Below are positions 63,879 through 64,000 of a stretch of 64,000 nucleotides of DNA, in pieces. The notes beneath the pieces were generated by a model. The model did not search any database. It saw only the letters and a program-made list of their open reading frames with translations, and was not told the DNA's origin. The translations under genes and the position numbers were made by a program. Source of the DNA: Gammaproteobacteria bacterium (GTDB lineage: Bacteria; Pseudomonadota; Gammaproteobacteria; JAADGQ01). Every line of letters begins with the position of its first letter. Position 1 is the stretch's first letter. The stretch spans positions 82,386 to 146,385 of the forward strand of contig JAKITI010000007.1 in the NCBI GenBank assembly GCA_021648145.1, given 5' to 3'.

Positions 63879-64000
63879 TGGCTCAAAGTTGTTAATCGTC
63901 ATAAATGTCTAACCCGAATTCAACGTGATTGATAAATAATCCAATAACAGTATCATGCATTTTTTCCAGCTTTGAAAAACAAATGGTTCTTCGTGTCAAT
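63874..64000 (-). mobile_element. IS1-family element end with C-terminal part of InsB-type transposase
   Basis: GGTAGTGGCTCAAAGTTG (63874 onward) resembles an IS1 terminal inverted repeat. On the minus strand the frame running in from beyond the window reads LTRRTICFSKLEKMHDTVIG and ends at a TAA (63892-63894), matching the C-terminus of IS1 InsB-type transposases. The element has inserted into the IS3 orfA and continues past the right edge. The 9-bp target duplication cannot be seen. Confidence 0.75.
63892..64000 (-). CDS. IS1-family transposase, C-terminal end (runs off window)
   Basis: Thirty-five codons plus stop are visible and match the basic RRTICFSK and VIGLFI segments near the C-terminus of IS1 InsB-type proteins. 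The rest lies outside the window. Confidence 0.7.
   Translation of the reverse strand, partial: LTRRTICFSKLEKMHDTVIGLFINHVEFGLDIYDD

Overview
The window looks like chromosomal DNA from a gammaproteobacterium of moderate to low GC content (roughly 40-43% by eye). The evidence is the gene content and order: smpB-ratA-rnfH next to a divergent bamE/fur pair, recR-ybaB-dnaX-ffs, a full succinylase-branch dap set with dapF-DUF484, rnm-yciO, scpA-scpB-rluB, orn-nsrR and tmcA. Nothing identifies a genus. A free-living, surface-associated proteobacterium with c-di-GMP signalling and exopolysaccharide synthesis fits; this is inference.

Layout. (1) 1-2.7 kb: the 5' part of an ExeA/XrtA-type ATPase, then smpB, ratA, rnfH, bamE and fur. 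(2) 2.7-6.3 kb: a five-gene module built on a small Ras-like GTPase. It has a FimV/TPR-like protein, a degenerate receiver protein, the GTPase, a putative winged-helix/roadblock-like protein and a roadblock/LC7 protein. This is the best candidate for a poorly described system. (3) 6.3-15.4 kb: pdxJ-acpS, a 1004-residue DUF349 protein, a DHH phosphoesterase, an SLC13-like permease with RCK_C domains, and tmcA. (4) 15.4-22.7 kb, minus strand: yciB, yciI, a membrane-fused spermidine synthase-like protein, a YqhA protein, then a PspA envelope-stress operon (DUF2170, PspA/IM30, DUF2491, a small protein, a lipoprotein, DUF350). The operon has a clear promoter overlapped by a 15-bp direct repeat. (5) 22.7-28.4 kb, plus strand: rnm, yciO, an M50 protease, trpS, scpA, scpB and rluB. 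(6) 28.4-41.7 kb, almost all minus strand: orn, nsrR, recR, ybaB, dnaX (with an A8 slippery tract at the tau/gamma boundary), 4.5S RNA, a secreted protein coupled to two orphan dipeptide-type ABC permeases, dapE, an ArsC/Spx-like protein, dapD, dapC, a cation diffusion facilitator, DUF484 and dapF.

(7) 41.7-42.3 kb: an AT-rich gene-free region with three closely spaced DnaA-box-like sites, a candidate replication origin or DnaA-binding locus. (8) 42.3-50 kb: a HugZ-like protein, tatA, a REC-(degenerate GGDEF)-EAL protein, a gene-poor stretch with a structured IS200/IS605 end-like (omegaRNA-like) element, sbcB, hinT and a Kef-type antiporter. (9) 50-59.5 kb: a Gld-type ABC system (ATPase, permease fused to a GldG-like domain, DUF4340), a diguanylate cyclase, a strong terminator, a 1005-residue secreted repeat protein and a thioredoxin-like membrane protein. 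(10) 59.5-64 kb: a decayed fragment with an HExxG motif, then an exopolysaccharide locus (Wzz-type co-polymerase, BY-kinase, Wzy/WaaL-type polymerase or ligase). It ends in an IS3-family left end interrupted by an IS1-family element that runs off the window.

Functional themes are envelope maintenance (PspA operon, BamE, Tat, dap pathway), translation quality and RNA processing (SmpB, TmcA, Orn, RluB, YciO, TrpS), surface and motility signalling (GTPase/roadblock module, c-di-GMP enzymes, EPS, secreted repeat protein) and DNA maintenance (DnaX, RecR, SbcB, ScpAB). No tRNA, rRNA or CRISPR array was recognised.
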